Shown: piece after piece, positions 1 through 6,724 of the stretch
Position numbering within the stretch: the first letter of the stretch is position 1
Layout of the letters: the number at the start of each line of letters is the position of its first letter
Assembly (NCBI GenBank): GCA_900556535.1
Contig: USPI01000065.1
Location: 1-7,747, forward strand
Source: an uncultured Eubacteriales bacterium
GTDB taxonomy: Bacteria > Bacillota > Clostridia > Oscillospirales > Oscillospiraceae
Length of the DNA stretch: 7,747 nt
Direction: 5' to 3'
Notes under the pieces: generated by a model
Databases searched by the model: none
The model's input: only the letters and a program-made list of their open reading frames with translations
Told to the model about the DNA's origin: nothing
Translations under genes and position numbers: made by a program

Positions 1-1400
1 TCTTCCAAAGAGAACTCAACCCGAATCTTTTTCGAGTCGACCTCACCCTTGGAAAGCAAGACAACCGTCTCCACATGGCTTGTGCGGGGGAAGAGGTCGA
101 AGGCTTCGGCGCGGCGGAGGGCGTAGCCGCAGTCGGAGAACACAAGGATATCGCGTGCGAGGGTCGCGGGATTGCAGGAGACATACACTATCCTGTCGGG
201 CGCCATTCCGCACAGTGCGCGCACGGCGGCCTCGTCCATGCCCTTGCGCGGCGGGTCCACCACGACGGTCTCTGGGCGTATGCCTTCGGCGAGAAAGCGC
301 TCTGCCGCCTCCGATGCGTCGGCGCAGATAAACCGCGCGTTTTCGATGCCGTTTCGCGCTGCGTTTGCGCGCGCATTCTCGACCGCCTCGGGCACTATCT
401 CCGCGCCTATGACGCTGTGGGCAGACCTTGCGAGGAACAGGCTTATCGTGCCCGCTCCGCAGTACATATCGAGCACCGTGCCGTCCGCAGTGGGCGCGGC
501 GTACTCAAGAGCTTTGGCATAGAGCCGCTCCGCCTGCGGCGGGTTAATCTGATAAAACGCCTGCGGTGCAAGCTCATAGCTTATACCGGCAAGACTGTCG
601 GTTATGCACTCGCGTCCCCACAGCGTGTAAAAATCACCGGCGAGCACGGTATTGCCCGAGGTCTTATTCACATTCAAAACGATGCCGCTCAGCTCCGGGC
701 AGCGGCGGCGCAGGTACTCGACCAGAGCCGCGCTCTTTGCCCCGAAGCCGCCGGACGCGACGATGACCGCAACGGCGTCGTCTGTTTTGACGGCGCGGCG
801 CACATAGACGTGGCGCACGAGACCGCGGCGCGTTTTTTCGTCATAGGCGCGGATTCCGTTTTCGTTCATGAAGCTCACGACCGCCTCGGCCGCCTTATCG
901 GCAATGCTGCTTTGGATAAGGCAGACGCGCACCGGCACTATCTCATGGCTGCGCGGTGCGAAAAAGCCCTTGACCGCACGGCCGTCAAGCTCGCGCACGG
1001 CATAAATGCCCTTGTTGCGGTAGCGCTCGGCGCTGTCGCTGCCGGTTATTTTATCCGCCTGCACGCTCTGATGCGCGATGTGGCACAGCGCGTTGTTCAC
1101 TCTGCCGAGCTTGAAGCGCAGCTCTTCGTCATAGCTCATGTGCCACAGGCTGCACCCGCCGCAGCGAAGATAGCTCTCACACTTCGGCTCGCGGCGCTCG
1201 GCGGAAAGCTCTATAGGCTCGATCGCGCGTCCGTAGACGGCGGAGGACGTGACCTTCACGATAACGATGCGCCAGACCTCGCCCGCGATGGTGCGCGGCA
1301 CGAATACCGCTCTGCCGAGGATGCGCGCAACGCCGCTGCCCTCGGAATTATAGCCCTCGATGCGAGCCTCGAATATGTCGTTTTTCTTTATCTGTTCCAT
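1..1400 (-). CDS. rlmD: 23S rRNA (uracil-5-)-methyltransferase RlmD/RumA, C-terminus cut by window edge
   Basis: TrmA/RumA-family SAM-dependent enzyme that methylates C5 of a uracil in 23S rRNA (U1939 in E. coli). The frame reads from ATG at 1400 down to base 1 with no stop: 466 complete codons, gene continuing outside. An N-terminal TRAM-like RNA-binding domain covers about residues 1-60. Iron-sulfur ligands are C74, C80 and C83 (C-x5-C-G-G-C) plus C160. SAM motif I is DMYCGAGT at 311-318. The VVDPPRKG motif is at 380-387, and the catalytic cysteine is C409 in VSCNPATLARD. The HVETVVLL segment follows. After it comes VDSKKIRVEFSLED, the start of an extension that I recall from clostridial homologues and that E. 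coli RumA (433 aa) lacks. An alternative in-frame ATG at 1409 would add three residues, but it lies inside the predicted -10 box, so I prefer 1400. No Shine-Dalgarno sequence precedes either start. The family assignment is very secure. RlmD versus an RlmCD-type dual-site enzyme is not resolved by sequence reading. Confidence 0.95.
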   Translation of the reverse strand, partial: MEQIKKNDIFEARIEGYNSEGSGVARILGRAVFVPRTIAGEVWRIVIVKVTSSAVYGRAIEPIELSAERREPKCESYLRCGGCSLWHMSYDEELRFKLGRVNNALCHIAHQSVQADKITGSDSAERYRNKGIYAVRELDGRAVKGFFAPRSHEIVPVRVCLIQSSIADKAAEAVVSFMNENGIRAYDEKTRRGLVRHVYVRRAVKTDDAVAVIVASGGFGAKSAALVEYLRRRCPELSGIVLNVNKTSGNTVLAGDFYTLWGRECITDSLAGISYELAPQAFYQINPPQAERLYAKALEYAAPTADGTVLDMYCGAGTISLFLARSAHSVIGAEIVPEAVENARANAARNGIENARFICADASEAAERFLAEGIRPETVVVDPPRKGMDEAAVRALCGMAPDRIVYVSCNPATLARDILVFSDCGYALRRAEAFDLFPRTSHVETVVLLSKGEVDSKKIRVEFSLE

Positions 1401-1407
1401 GTTTTTC

Positions 1408-1436
1408 ATAATACCACGGCGCGGCAGGTTTTTCAA
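1408..1436 (-). promoter_or_regulatory. Predicted sigma-A promoter of rlmD
   Basis: Minus strand: TTGAAA (1436-1431), exactly 17 bp, then TATTAT (1413-1408). Each box matches five of six consensus bases, and a TGG immediately before TATTAT gives an extended -10. Transcription would start about 1402-1400, at or next to the rlmD ATG, implying a leaderless or nearly leaderless mRNA. This fits the lack of a ribosome-binding site. Prediction from sequence only. Confidence 0.55.
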
Positions 1437-1455
1437 CCGTAGTCCCCTGCCGCGC
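1419..1455 (-). other. GC-rich inverted repeat between merR and rlmD (possible merR transcript end or operator)
   Basis: A perfect 10-bp dyad: GCGCGGCAGG at 1419-1428 and CCTGCCGCGC at 1446-1455, separated by 17 nt. As minus-strand RNA it forms a strong hairpin 7 nt after the merR-type gene's stop. The loop and distal arm also contain a small GGTT-GAAA-AACC hairpin (1438-1427). No T-run follows on either strand, so it is not a textbook intrinsic terminator. The -35 box of the rlmD promoter lies in its loop and the distal arm is in the promoter spacer, so it could instead be a regulator site. Function uncertain. Confidence 0.45.
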
Positions 1456-1462
1456 TGCCCCT

Positions 1463-2281
1463 TCAGCGAATATAGAAAAATATCTCCGTTATATACTCGG
1501 TCTCGTCGCCCGAGGAAATATAGTCGTTTATGCAGAATTCGTGCGCGTCGGAGATGATCTCATACCCGTTGTCGGCGCAGAATTTTAATAGTTTTTTATA
1601 CGACGACTCAACCGACCAATAGTCGCCGCAGTGGTAGATGCAGGCCGTTTTACCCTGCGGAATGAGCCTTATGTTCTCCGCCTTGGCAGTTTCCCCGATG
1701 GGCAGGAAGGCGAAGCTCGCCTCGGTGTATCTGCCTTGGAGAATATTCTCATACGGAACTATGACGCCCGTTTGAAAGAAGATCGGCAGCTCGTCCCGCA
1801 TCGCCTGCGAGAAGCATTTTTTCGTTGCGATGCTTATCTCACATGTCGAGCTCAGCGGCTCGACGGGGGCACACAAAAGACACCTCTGCTCCGCCTGCTT
1901 TACCGTGACGACCTGATTGCGCTCGTTAAACTCCTTGACGCTTTCCATCTGCGCACAGCGGTGGGCAAGGCGATTTTTAATGAGCCGGAGCCGCTTTATC
2001 TGATGCTCGAGCACGCTCATCTGTTTTCGCAGCGCTATAAGCGAGGTGTCTATCGTATAGCTTTTCATGTGCTCCTGAATTTCCGCGAGAGAGAAGCCCA
2101 TTTCCTTCATTATTAAAATAGTATCCAGATAATCTATCTGCTTTGCGGTGTAATACCTGTAATTATTATTCGGATCAACGTAAGCGGGCTTAAATAAGCC
2201 TATCTTGTCGTAAAAAATCAGGGTCTGCTTGGAGATGTTCTGATAGCCTGCAAGCTCGCCCACGGAAAACATATCCTTCAC
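1463..2281 (-). CDS. MerR-family transcriptional regulator with GyrI/BmrR-like effector domain
   Basis: DNA-binding regulator of the multidrug-sensing MerR type, 272 aa from a GTG start. Residues 5-45 form the winged helix-turn-helix (SVGELAGYQNISKQTLIFYD, then the wing around DPNNNYRYYT). Residues 46-75 are the second helical element (KEMGFSLAEIQEHM). About residues 80-115 are a charged dimerisation helix. Residues from about 120 to the end resemble the GyrI-like small-molecule-binding fold of BmrR, with G-D-Y near the final third and a terminal TEIFFYIR strand. GTG at 2281 is chosen because AGGAG lies 8 nt upstream; the longer ATG at 2302 has no ribosome site and the ATG at 2272 is too far away. 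It is divergent from a MATE pump, with promoters overlapping, so it probably activates that pump in response to a toxic hydrophobic compound and may regulate itself. The effector cannot be told from sequence. It resembles BmrR/Mta/TipA-class regulators but I do not assign an orthologue. Confidence 0.9.
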   Translation of the reverse strand: MKDMFSVGELAGYQNISKQTLIFYDKIGLFKPAYVDPNNNYRYYTAKQIDYLDTILIMKEMGFSLAEIQEHMKSYTIDTSLIALRKQMSVLEHQIKRLRLIKNRLAHRCAQMESVKEFNERNQVVTVKQAEQRCLLCAPVEPLSSTCEISIATKKCFSQAMRDELPIFFQTGVIVPYENILQGRYTEASFAFLPIGETAKAENIRLIPQGKTACIYHCGDYWSVESSYKKLLKFCADNGYEIISDAHEFCINDYISSGDETEYITEIFFYIR

Positions 2282-2289
2282 GCCAAAAT

Positions 2290-2294
2290 CTCCT
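2290..2294 (-). promoter_or_regulatory. Ribosome-binding site deciding the GTG start of the MerR gene
   Basis: AGGAG on the minus strand, 8 nt before GTG at 2281. It lies downstream of the alternative ATG at 2302, so it would be internal to that longer reading frame and cannot serve it. This is the main reason to annotate the shorter protein. Confidence 0.7.
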
Positions 2295-2295
2295 C

Positions 2296-2326
2296 TTGAC
2301 ATTATAGTTACTATATCCTTTATTAT
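2296..2326 (+). promoter_or_regulatory. MerR-type promoter of the MATE pump gene (19-bp spacer)
   Basis: A perfect -35 box TTGACA (2296-2301) is separated by 19 bp from TATTAT (2321-2326), which matches five of six -10 bases. Spacers of 19-20 bp, too long for normal sigma-A use, are the hallmark of promoters activated by MerR proteins, which untwist the DNA to realign the boxes. Transcription would begin about 2333, giving a leader of roughly 30 nt with AGGAG at 2353-2357, 7 nt before the ATG. The regulator encoded alongside is the obvious activator; that link is inferred. Confidence 0.65.
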
Positions 2327-2331
2327 ATAGT
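2303..2331. promoter_or_regulatory. Candidate MerR operator: three TATAGT half-sites
   Basis: TATAGT at 2303-2308, ACTATA at 2310-2315 and TATAGT at 2326-2331. The first two make a 13-bp palindrome centred at 2309, near the middle (2311) of the pump promoter's 19-bp spacer, where MerR dimers normally bind. The second and third give a perfect 7-bp dyad (ACTATAT, 8-nt gap, ATATAGT at 2310-2331) over the -10 box. The spacer-centred palindrome is the more likely activator site; the other arm may matter for autoregulation. Confidence 0.5.
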
Positions 2332-2350
2332 CCGTTCAGATAATTAGCAA
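2322..2350 (-). promoter_or_regulatory. Predicted promoter of the MerR regulator gene
   Basis: Minus strand: TTGCTA (2350-2345), a 17-bp spacer, then a perfect TATAAT (2327-2322). Transcription would begin about 2315, giving a leader of roughly 34 nt that contains the AGGAG used by the GTG start. Its -10 box occupies almost the same base pairs as the -10 of the opposing pump promoter, so polymerase can probably occupy only one at a time. A second TATAAT (2306-2301) has no good -35 and is less likely. Confidence 0.5.
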
Positions 2351-2364
2351 GCAGGAGATCGTAA

Positions 2365-3690
2365 ATGAAGTGCTTTGAAGAAAAAATAAGCTATCCGCAG
2401 TTTTTGAAATACTTGGTGCCCTCGGTGCTGACAATGATATTCCTCTCGTTTTACACCACCATCGACGGGCTTTTCGTGTCGCACTACGCGGGCTCGGACG
2501 CTCTTGCGGCCATAAACATCGTCATCCCGATAACCTGCGTCATCTTCGGCACCTCGGTCATGCTGGCAACGGGCGCGGGCGCCATCATCGGCGCAAGGCT
2601 CGGCGCAAGGCGTGAGCACGAGGCAAACGAGATATTTTCGTTTATAAGCCTCGTGCTGCTCGGTCTTTCGATATTCTTCACCGTCGGCGGCATAATATTT
2701 TTAAAGCCCATCTGCGTTTTTCTCGGAAGCAGCGAGCGCCTTCTGCCGCACGTTCTGCCCTACGCCTTCGTCATATTTTTAGGCAGCATACCCATGTCCT
2801 TCAAGCTCTTTTTCGAGTACCTCGTCAGAACGGACGGCCAGCCCAAGGTCGGCATGATAATGTCCATGACGGGTCTCGTTCTCAACGTCGTGTTTGACTA
2901 TATTTTTGTCGCCGTCCTCGACATGGGAACCTACGGCGCGGCGTGGGGAACGACGCTGTCGATAAGCGTCAGTATGCTCATAGGGCTTGTGTATTTTCTA
3001 AGGCTCGGGCACATAAGATTCTGCCGCCCCAAGGCGAATATGGCGGTGCTCATTAAGTCCTGCACGAACGGCAGCAGCGAAATGCTCACGGAAATGTCAA
3101 CGGGCATCACCACGTTTTTATTTAACATCATCATATTTAATTACTTCGGAGAAGACGGAGTTGCAGCGGTTACGATCATCATGTATATCTACTACTTCTT
3201 CATCTCCTTTTACATGGGCATCGCCGTTGCCGCCGCGCCCGTCGTAAGCTTTAACGTAGGCTCGGGAGATCACGAAAAAATACGCGAAACGACCCGCTAC
3301 AGCTTCATGACCATTGCGATCAGCTCCGTTCTCATCGTGGCGGTATCGATATTCTGCGGCAGGCAGATAATCCGCCTTTTCGTCCCCGACGGTCACGTTT
3401 TCGACCTCACATGGGAGGGGCTTAAGCTCTTCAGCCCCGTGTTTATGTTCATCGGCGTGAACGTATTTCTCTCCGGCTACTTCACGGCGCTCGGCAACGG
3501 CTTTATCTCCGCGCTCATTTCTTCCATGCGCTCGCTCATCCTCGTCGTGGTCTTTATCCTCATTCTGCCCAAGCTCATCGGCGTTTCGGGCATATGGCTG
3601 ACCATGCCCATGGCGGAGGCCGTGACCGTTTTCATGGCGGTGTATCTATTCAGAGCCCACGGCAAAAGCTACATGAAAAAATCTCGGTAA
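2365..3690 (+). CDS. MATE-family multidrug efflux transporter (MepA-like)
   Basis: Inner-membrane secondary transporter, 441 aa, the usual MATE length, expected to have 12 transmembrane helices and to export cationic or aromatic compounds using a Na+ or H+ gradient. Two homologous MatE halves are visible. The first, about residues 14-175, carries TTIDGLFVSHYAGSDALAA and a glycine/alanine-rich GAGAIIGARLGARREHEAN loop. The second, about 235-400, carries FGEDGVAAVTIIMYIYYF, then FYMGIAVAAAPVVSFNVGSG. These match the MepA/NorM pattern, with MepA the closer look-alike. AGGAG lies 7 nt before the ATG. The gene is divergent from a MerR-family regulator and has a MerR-type promoter, so drug-inducible expression is likely. 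Its last codons and stop form the left arm of a terminator hairpin. The substrate cannot be read from the sequence, and a sugar- or metabolite-exporting MATE is possible. Confidence 0.93.
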   Translation: MKCFEEKISYPQFLKYLVPSVLTMIFLSFYTTIDGLFVSHYAGSDALAAINIVIPITCVIFGTSVMLATGAGAIIGARLGARREHEANEIFSFISLVLLGLSIFFTVGGIIFLKPICVFLGSSERLLPHVLPYAFVIFLGSIPMSFKLFFEYLVRTDGQPKVGMIMSMTGLVLNVVFDYIFVAVLDMGTYGAAWGTTLSISVSMLIGLVYFLRLGHIRFCRPKANMAVLIKSCTNGSSEMLTEMSTGITTFLFNIIIFNYFGEDGVAAVTIIMYIYYFFISFYMGIAVAAAPVVSFNVGSGDHEKIRETTRYSFMTIAISSVLIVAVSIFCGRQIIRLFVPDGHVFDLTWEGLKLFSPVFMFIGVNVFLSGYFTALGNGFISALISSMRSLILVVVFILILPKLIGVSGIWLTMPMAEAVTVFMAVYLFRAHGKSYMKKSR

Positions 3691-3710
3691 TACTTCGTGT
3701 ATTACCGAGA
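3676..3710 (-). terminator. Intrinsic terminator of the ymdB-sbcD-sbcC operon, probably bidirectional
   Basis: A perfect 12-bp stem (3682-3693 with 3699-3710) closes a 5-nt TTCGT loop. Read on the minus strand it starts 13 nt after the SbcC-like stop and is followed at once by six T (3681-3676), a textbook terminator. On the plus strand the stem contains the last two codons and stop of the MATE gene. There the nearest T-run (3721-3725) is 10 nt past the stem, so termination in that direction should be weaker. Confidence 0.85.
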
Positions 3711-3723
3711 ATTTCAATGCTTT

Positions 3724-5628
3724 TTATTCGCAGGTAAAAAGTATGACCTGACGCTCGCGGGAAATGTCCTCAAGAAGCGAGAGCGCCTGCTTTTTGCGTT
3801 CGGGGTCGAGATTTACGAGCGCATCGTCAAGCACGAGCGGGCAGCTTGAGCCCTCCGGCAGCGCAAGGCGGCACACCGCAAGGCGCACGGCAAGGTACAT
3901 AAGATCGAGGGTGCCGGCGCTGAGATATTCCGCGGGTCTGGGCACACTGTCGCCATTTTCGCGCACGGCGGCGGAAAAATCTCTGCCGAGCGTCACGGCG
4001 GCGTACTTGCCGTCGGTCATCCTGCTCATATACTGCGCCGCGAGCTTGCCGAGCTCGGGCGAGAAGCGGCTTTGTATATCCGCATCGGCGGCCTTGAGCG
4101 TCTGCACGGCGAGGCTTATCGCGTCGTACTCATTGCTCAGCTCCTCGTGCTCGTCCTGCAGGCGGCTTATTTCGCTTGCAAGCACCATCGGGTCGCCCAT
4201 CGCCGCCAAAAAGCCGTTTTGCTCGGCTATCGCGGAGCTGAGCTCGGCGCATTTTGACTTTGCCTCGGCAAGCTCGCGTCCGAGCCTTGCGGCGTGACTG
4301 TCGCCGCCGGCAAAATCGAGCTCGCTTATCGAACGGCTCTCCGCCTGCTCCTGCTTTCTGCGCATCGCGGCAAGCTCGTCGGCGGCTCTGCGCTCAAGCT
4401 CGCGCGCGCTTTGCAGCTCGTCGCGCAGCCTCATGTATTCGTCAAGGCAGGCAGCCATGCCGCTCTCATCTTCTGCGTGATATTTCTGAAGCAGCTTTTT
4501 CCGCTGCTTTGCGGCTTCGTAAATCGACGCCTTGATTTTAGAAAGGCTTACAAACAGCAGCGCTCCGACCACGAGTGCGAGACCTGCCGCGCAGAATGCG
4601 TACACCGCGTATTCCGAGAAAGCTATGCCCAGCACCGCGAAAATAACAGCAAGCGCCGCAACTGCAAGCGCCGCCGCGGGCGACACGCTTTTCGACGCAC
4701 GCTCCTTCAGCTCAAGCGACTGTCCCATGTCCGCGCGAAGCTGCGCCTCGGGGTTTTTGCAATCCTCGCCGCCGAGGACGCTCGCGTTAAACGCCGCCTG
4801 ACACTCGGCAAGGCGCTTTTGCGCGCGCTCGTGCTTCTCGCTTGCTGCACTCACCTCGCCTCTTACGTTCATGAGCCCGTTCAGCACGCCCTTGCGCACG
4901 GTTTTGCGGCTCTCGGTCATTTCCTCCTCGAGCCTTGCACACTCCTTCTTTGCGTCCTCAAGCTCGCGGTGCATTTTATCGCGCTTTGCCGCGGTGCTGC
5001 CCTGCTCGGTGAGAACGCGGTTTTTGCGGTTTATCTCATCCTCTATCTCCGGCAGGCGGCCGCGCTGGTTAAAGCGGCGCGAGCGCTGCCACTGGCGCAG
5101 TCTCGCGTCGGCCTCCGTGTACGAGCAGTCCTCCTCGCCGGTCGATACGATGGCGCCGATGCGCTTTTCAAGCTCGGCACTCGGCGTGACGGCGAGCTTG
5201 CCCTGCTCAATGAAGGCACTGCGGCGAAATACCTCGCGCTCGACCCCCGTGAGCATCTGCCCCGCGGAGGCTCCGGTCAGTCCCTCAACGGGCTCGTTGG
5301 TTCCCGTATAAACAGCGGAAAACTCGCGCATAGGTGCGTTTGCCGCCTTCGTCGTGCGTATGAGCGTTATTTCACGCTCGCCGCAGCTTAGCTCCATGCT
5401 GCCGCGCATCGCGGCGCCCGACCAAGGCGCATAGCGCAGCTTATCGGGCAGATACCCCGCCTTTTGCCGCTCGGAGCTGTCAACGCCGTAGAGCATCGCG
5501 CGGATAAACGCACACCATGTGCTCTTTCCGCTCTCGTTCGGCGCGGCTATGATATTGAGCCCTTCGTGCAGCTCAAGCTTATCTCCGTCGAGCTTTCCGA
5601 AGGTCGCCTCAAGCTTATTAATTACCAT
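3724..5628 (-). CDS. SbcC/YhaN-like AAA ATPase with central transmembrane hairpin
   Basis: Rad50/SbcC-related ABC-type ATPase, 634 aa, probably partner of the nuclease encoded just upstream. Features in order: Walker A APNESGKST (29-37, Ala replacing the first Gly); Q-loop-like IEQGKL (140-145); coiled coil about 195-315; two hydrophobic segments about 317-337 and 341-361 joined by a short turn; coiled coil about 365-515; signature LSAGT (569-573); Walker B PLVLDD (597-602) and D-loop NLD. There is no CxxC zinc hook. It is much shorter than E. coli SbcC (about 1,050 aa) or B. subtilis YhaN (over 900). The layout resembles clostridial YhaN-like proteins. ATG at 5628 is chosen because AGGAGG lies 9 nt upstream and it overlaps the previous stop by 11 nt. 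The protein ends in ILFTCE, where relatives usually continue through a switch-histidine loop. A role in DNA end processing or repair at the membrane is inferred. Confidence 0.85.
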   Translation of the reverse strand: MVINKLEATFGKLDGDKLELHEGLNIIAAPNESGKSTWCAFIRAMLYGVDSSERQKAGYLPDKLRYAPWSGAAMRGSMELSCGEREITLIRTTKAANAPMREFSAVYTGTNEPVEGLTGASAGQMLTGVEREVFRRSAFIEQGKLAVTPSAELEKRIGAIVSTGEEDCSYTEADARLRQWQRSRRFNQRGRLPEIEDEINRKNRVLTEQGSTAAKRDKMHRELEDAKKECARLEEEMTESRKTVRKGVLNGLMNVRGEVSAASEKHERAQKRLAECQAAFNASVLGGEDCKNPEAQLRADMGQSLELKERASKSVSPAAALAVAALAVIFAVLGIAFSEYAVYAFCAAGLALVVGALLFVSLSKIKASIYEAAKQRKKLLQKYHAEDESGMAACLDEYMRLRDELQSARELERRAADELAAMRRKQEQAESRSISELDFAGGDSHAARLGRELAEAKSKCAELSSAIAEQNGFLAAMGDPMVLASEISRLQDEHEELSNEYDAISLAVQTLKAADADIQSRFSPELGKLAAQYMSRMTDGKYAAVTLGRDFSAAVRENGDSVPRPAEYLSAGTLDLMYLAVRLAVCRLALPEGSSCPLVLDDALVNLDPERKKQALSLLEDISRERQVILFTCE

Positions 5629-6724
5629 GGCGCACCACCTCCTCGCGGTTATCAAGCGCAGCAAGACCCCAGCGCACCGCTTGGCTTATCTTCTCCCGCT
5701 CCGCGTCGGTCTTTGCCGCGTCATACTCCTGCTTAAGGCGCATGATGAAGCGACCGCGCAGGCTGTCGTCGCCCGCAAGCGCCCAAACATCGCGCCGCAA
5801 AACGGTCTCGTCACGAAGCTGGAGCGCAAAAAATCTGCCCTCAAGCGCACGAAGCAGAGCATCGACATCGGGCGAGCGCTCGGACTCGCCGCGCAGAATG
5901 ATGCGGTAAACGTCGTTTTCCGTGTTCTGCGGCAGGGCTTTTTCGATATCGCCGAGCACGTCCCCTCCGCTGAGCTGCACCTGAGCTATCTCATAGCGGC
6001 GCTTCGCGATGGACACGCTTTTAATATCACAGCTTTCGCCGAGAGTGACTATATACACCTGCTTATCGCCCGTTTCGTCAAAGCCGCGCCCCTCGGGGCA
6101 GCCGGGCCATGCGTAGCAGCAGCCGCCGGCGCGTCTGAGCCCGCTGCCGCTGTGGATATGCCCAAGGGCGATGTAATCCATGCCGGAGGCGGCAATGTCG
6201 CTTTCCGTTATGGGGTCATAGCTTGACGCCTCGTTAATTTCGCCGTGGATGCACATTATATCCCTGACGCCCGGCATCTTGGCCGCCGAAAAGCCGCGCA
6301 GCATCGCACCGCTGTGCTTATCCGTGAACGCCGCGCCCCAGACTCTTGCGCCTATGTCGGGAAGCTCCACGCACTCGGGCACGGGCTTTTTAAATATATG
6401 TATGTTCTCCGGAAATTCCACACGCGCATACGGCGATCTTTCGGAATAAAAATCGTGGTTGCCCGGCGAAATGAACACCGGTATCCCGAGGCTGCCGAAC
6501 GCCTTTGCGATGTCCTCGGCGGTCTCGGCATAGGCGGTGTCGGAATCGAGCAGATCGCCCGCGAGCAGGATCATATCCGCGCTCTCGCGCTCGGCAAGCT
6601 GCGCGATGCCGTAGAGAAGCTGCCTCTGCTCGGCTCTGCGGCGCATCGCCTTCTCGCCGCCGAGCCCCTCAAAGGGCGAGTCGAGATGCAGGTCGGCAGC
6701 GTGCAGCAGTTTTATCTCGTTCAT
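5618..6724 (-). CDS. SbcD/Mre11/YhaO-like metallophosphoesterase, DNA repair exonuclease family
   Basis: Calcineurin-like phosphoesterase of the SbcD/Mre11 class, 368 aa, expected to be a Mn2+-dependent DNA nuclease working with the ATPase encoded next. The phosphoesterase motifs are complete: D11-L-H13 (ADLHLDS), GDLLD with D57, GNHD with N89 and H90, H160 in IHGE, and H189 and H191 in LGHIH. The nuclease core covers about residues 1-240. The remaining 130 residues form a helical cap region, the position where Mre11/SbcD bind their ATPase. Length is close to B. subtilis YhaO (about 400 aa). ATG at 6724 is chosen because it overlaps the ymdB stop as ATGA and begins the conserved IKLLHAADLHLD strand; a longer ATG at 6754 would add ten residues inside ymdB. 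A purine-rich GGAAGGGG lies upstream. The stop overlaps the next gene by 11 nt, so coupled translation is likely. The nuclease class is secure, the exact substrate is not. Confidence 0.92.
   Translation of the reverse strand: MNEIKLLHAADLHLDSPFEGLGGEKAMRRRAEQRQLLYGIAQLAERESADMILLAGDLLDSDTAYAETAEDIAKAFGSLGIPVFISPGNHDFYSERSPYARVEFPENIHIFKKPVPECVELPDIGARVWGAAFTDKHSGAMLRGFSAAKMPGVRDIMCIHGEINEASSYDPITESDIAASGMDYIALGHIHSGSGLRRAGGCCYAWPGCPEGRGFDETGDKQVYIVTLGESCDIKSVSIAKRRYEIAQVQLSGGDVLGDIEKALPQNTENDVYRIILRGESERSPDVDALLRALEGRFFALQLRDETVLRRDVWALAGDDSLRGRFIMRLKQEYDAAKTDAEREKISQAVRWGLAALDNREEVVRHGN

Noticed and set aside
75..1442. A 455-codon open frame on the plus strand
   Set aside because: It is antisense to rlmD, whose minus frame carries every family motif. 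The open frame results from GC-rich codon use and its translation shows no domain pattern.
4294..5391. A 365-codon plus-strand open frame inside the ATPase gene
   Set aside because: Shadow of the ATPase coding frame; composition is low-complexity and no conserved motif is visible.
5519..6226. Plus-strand open frame across the nuclease/ATPase junction
   Set aside because: Lies antisense to two overlapping real genes and has no independent support.
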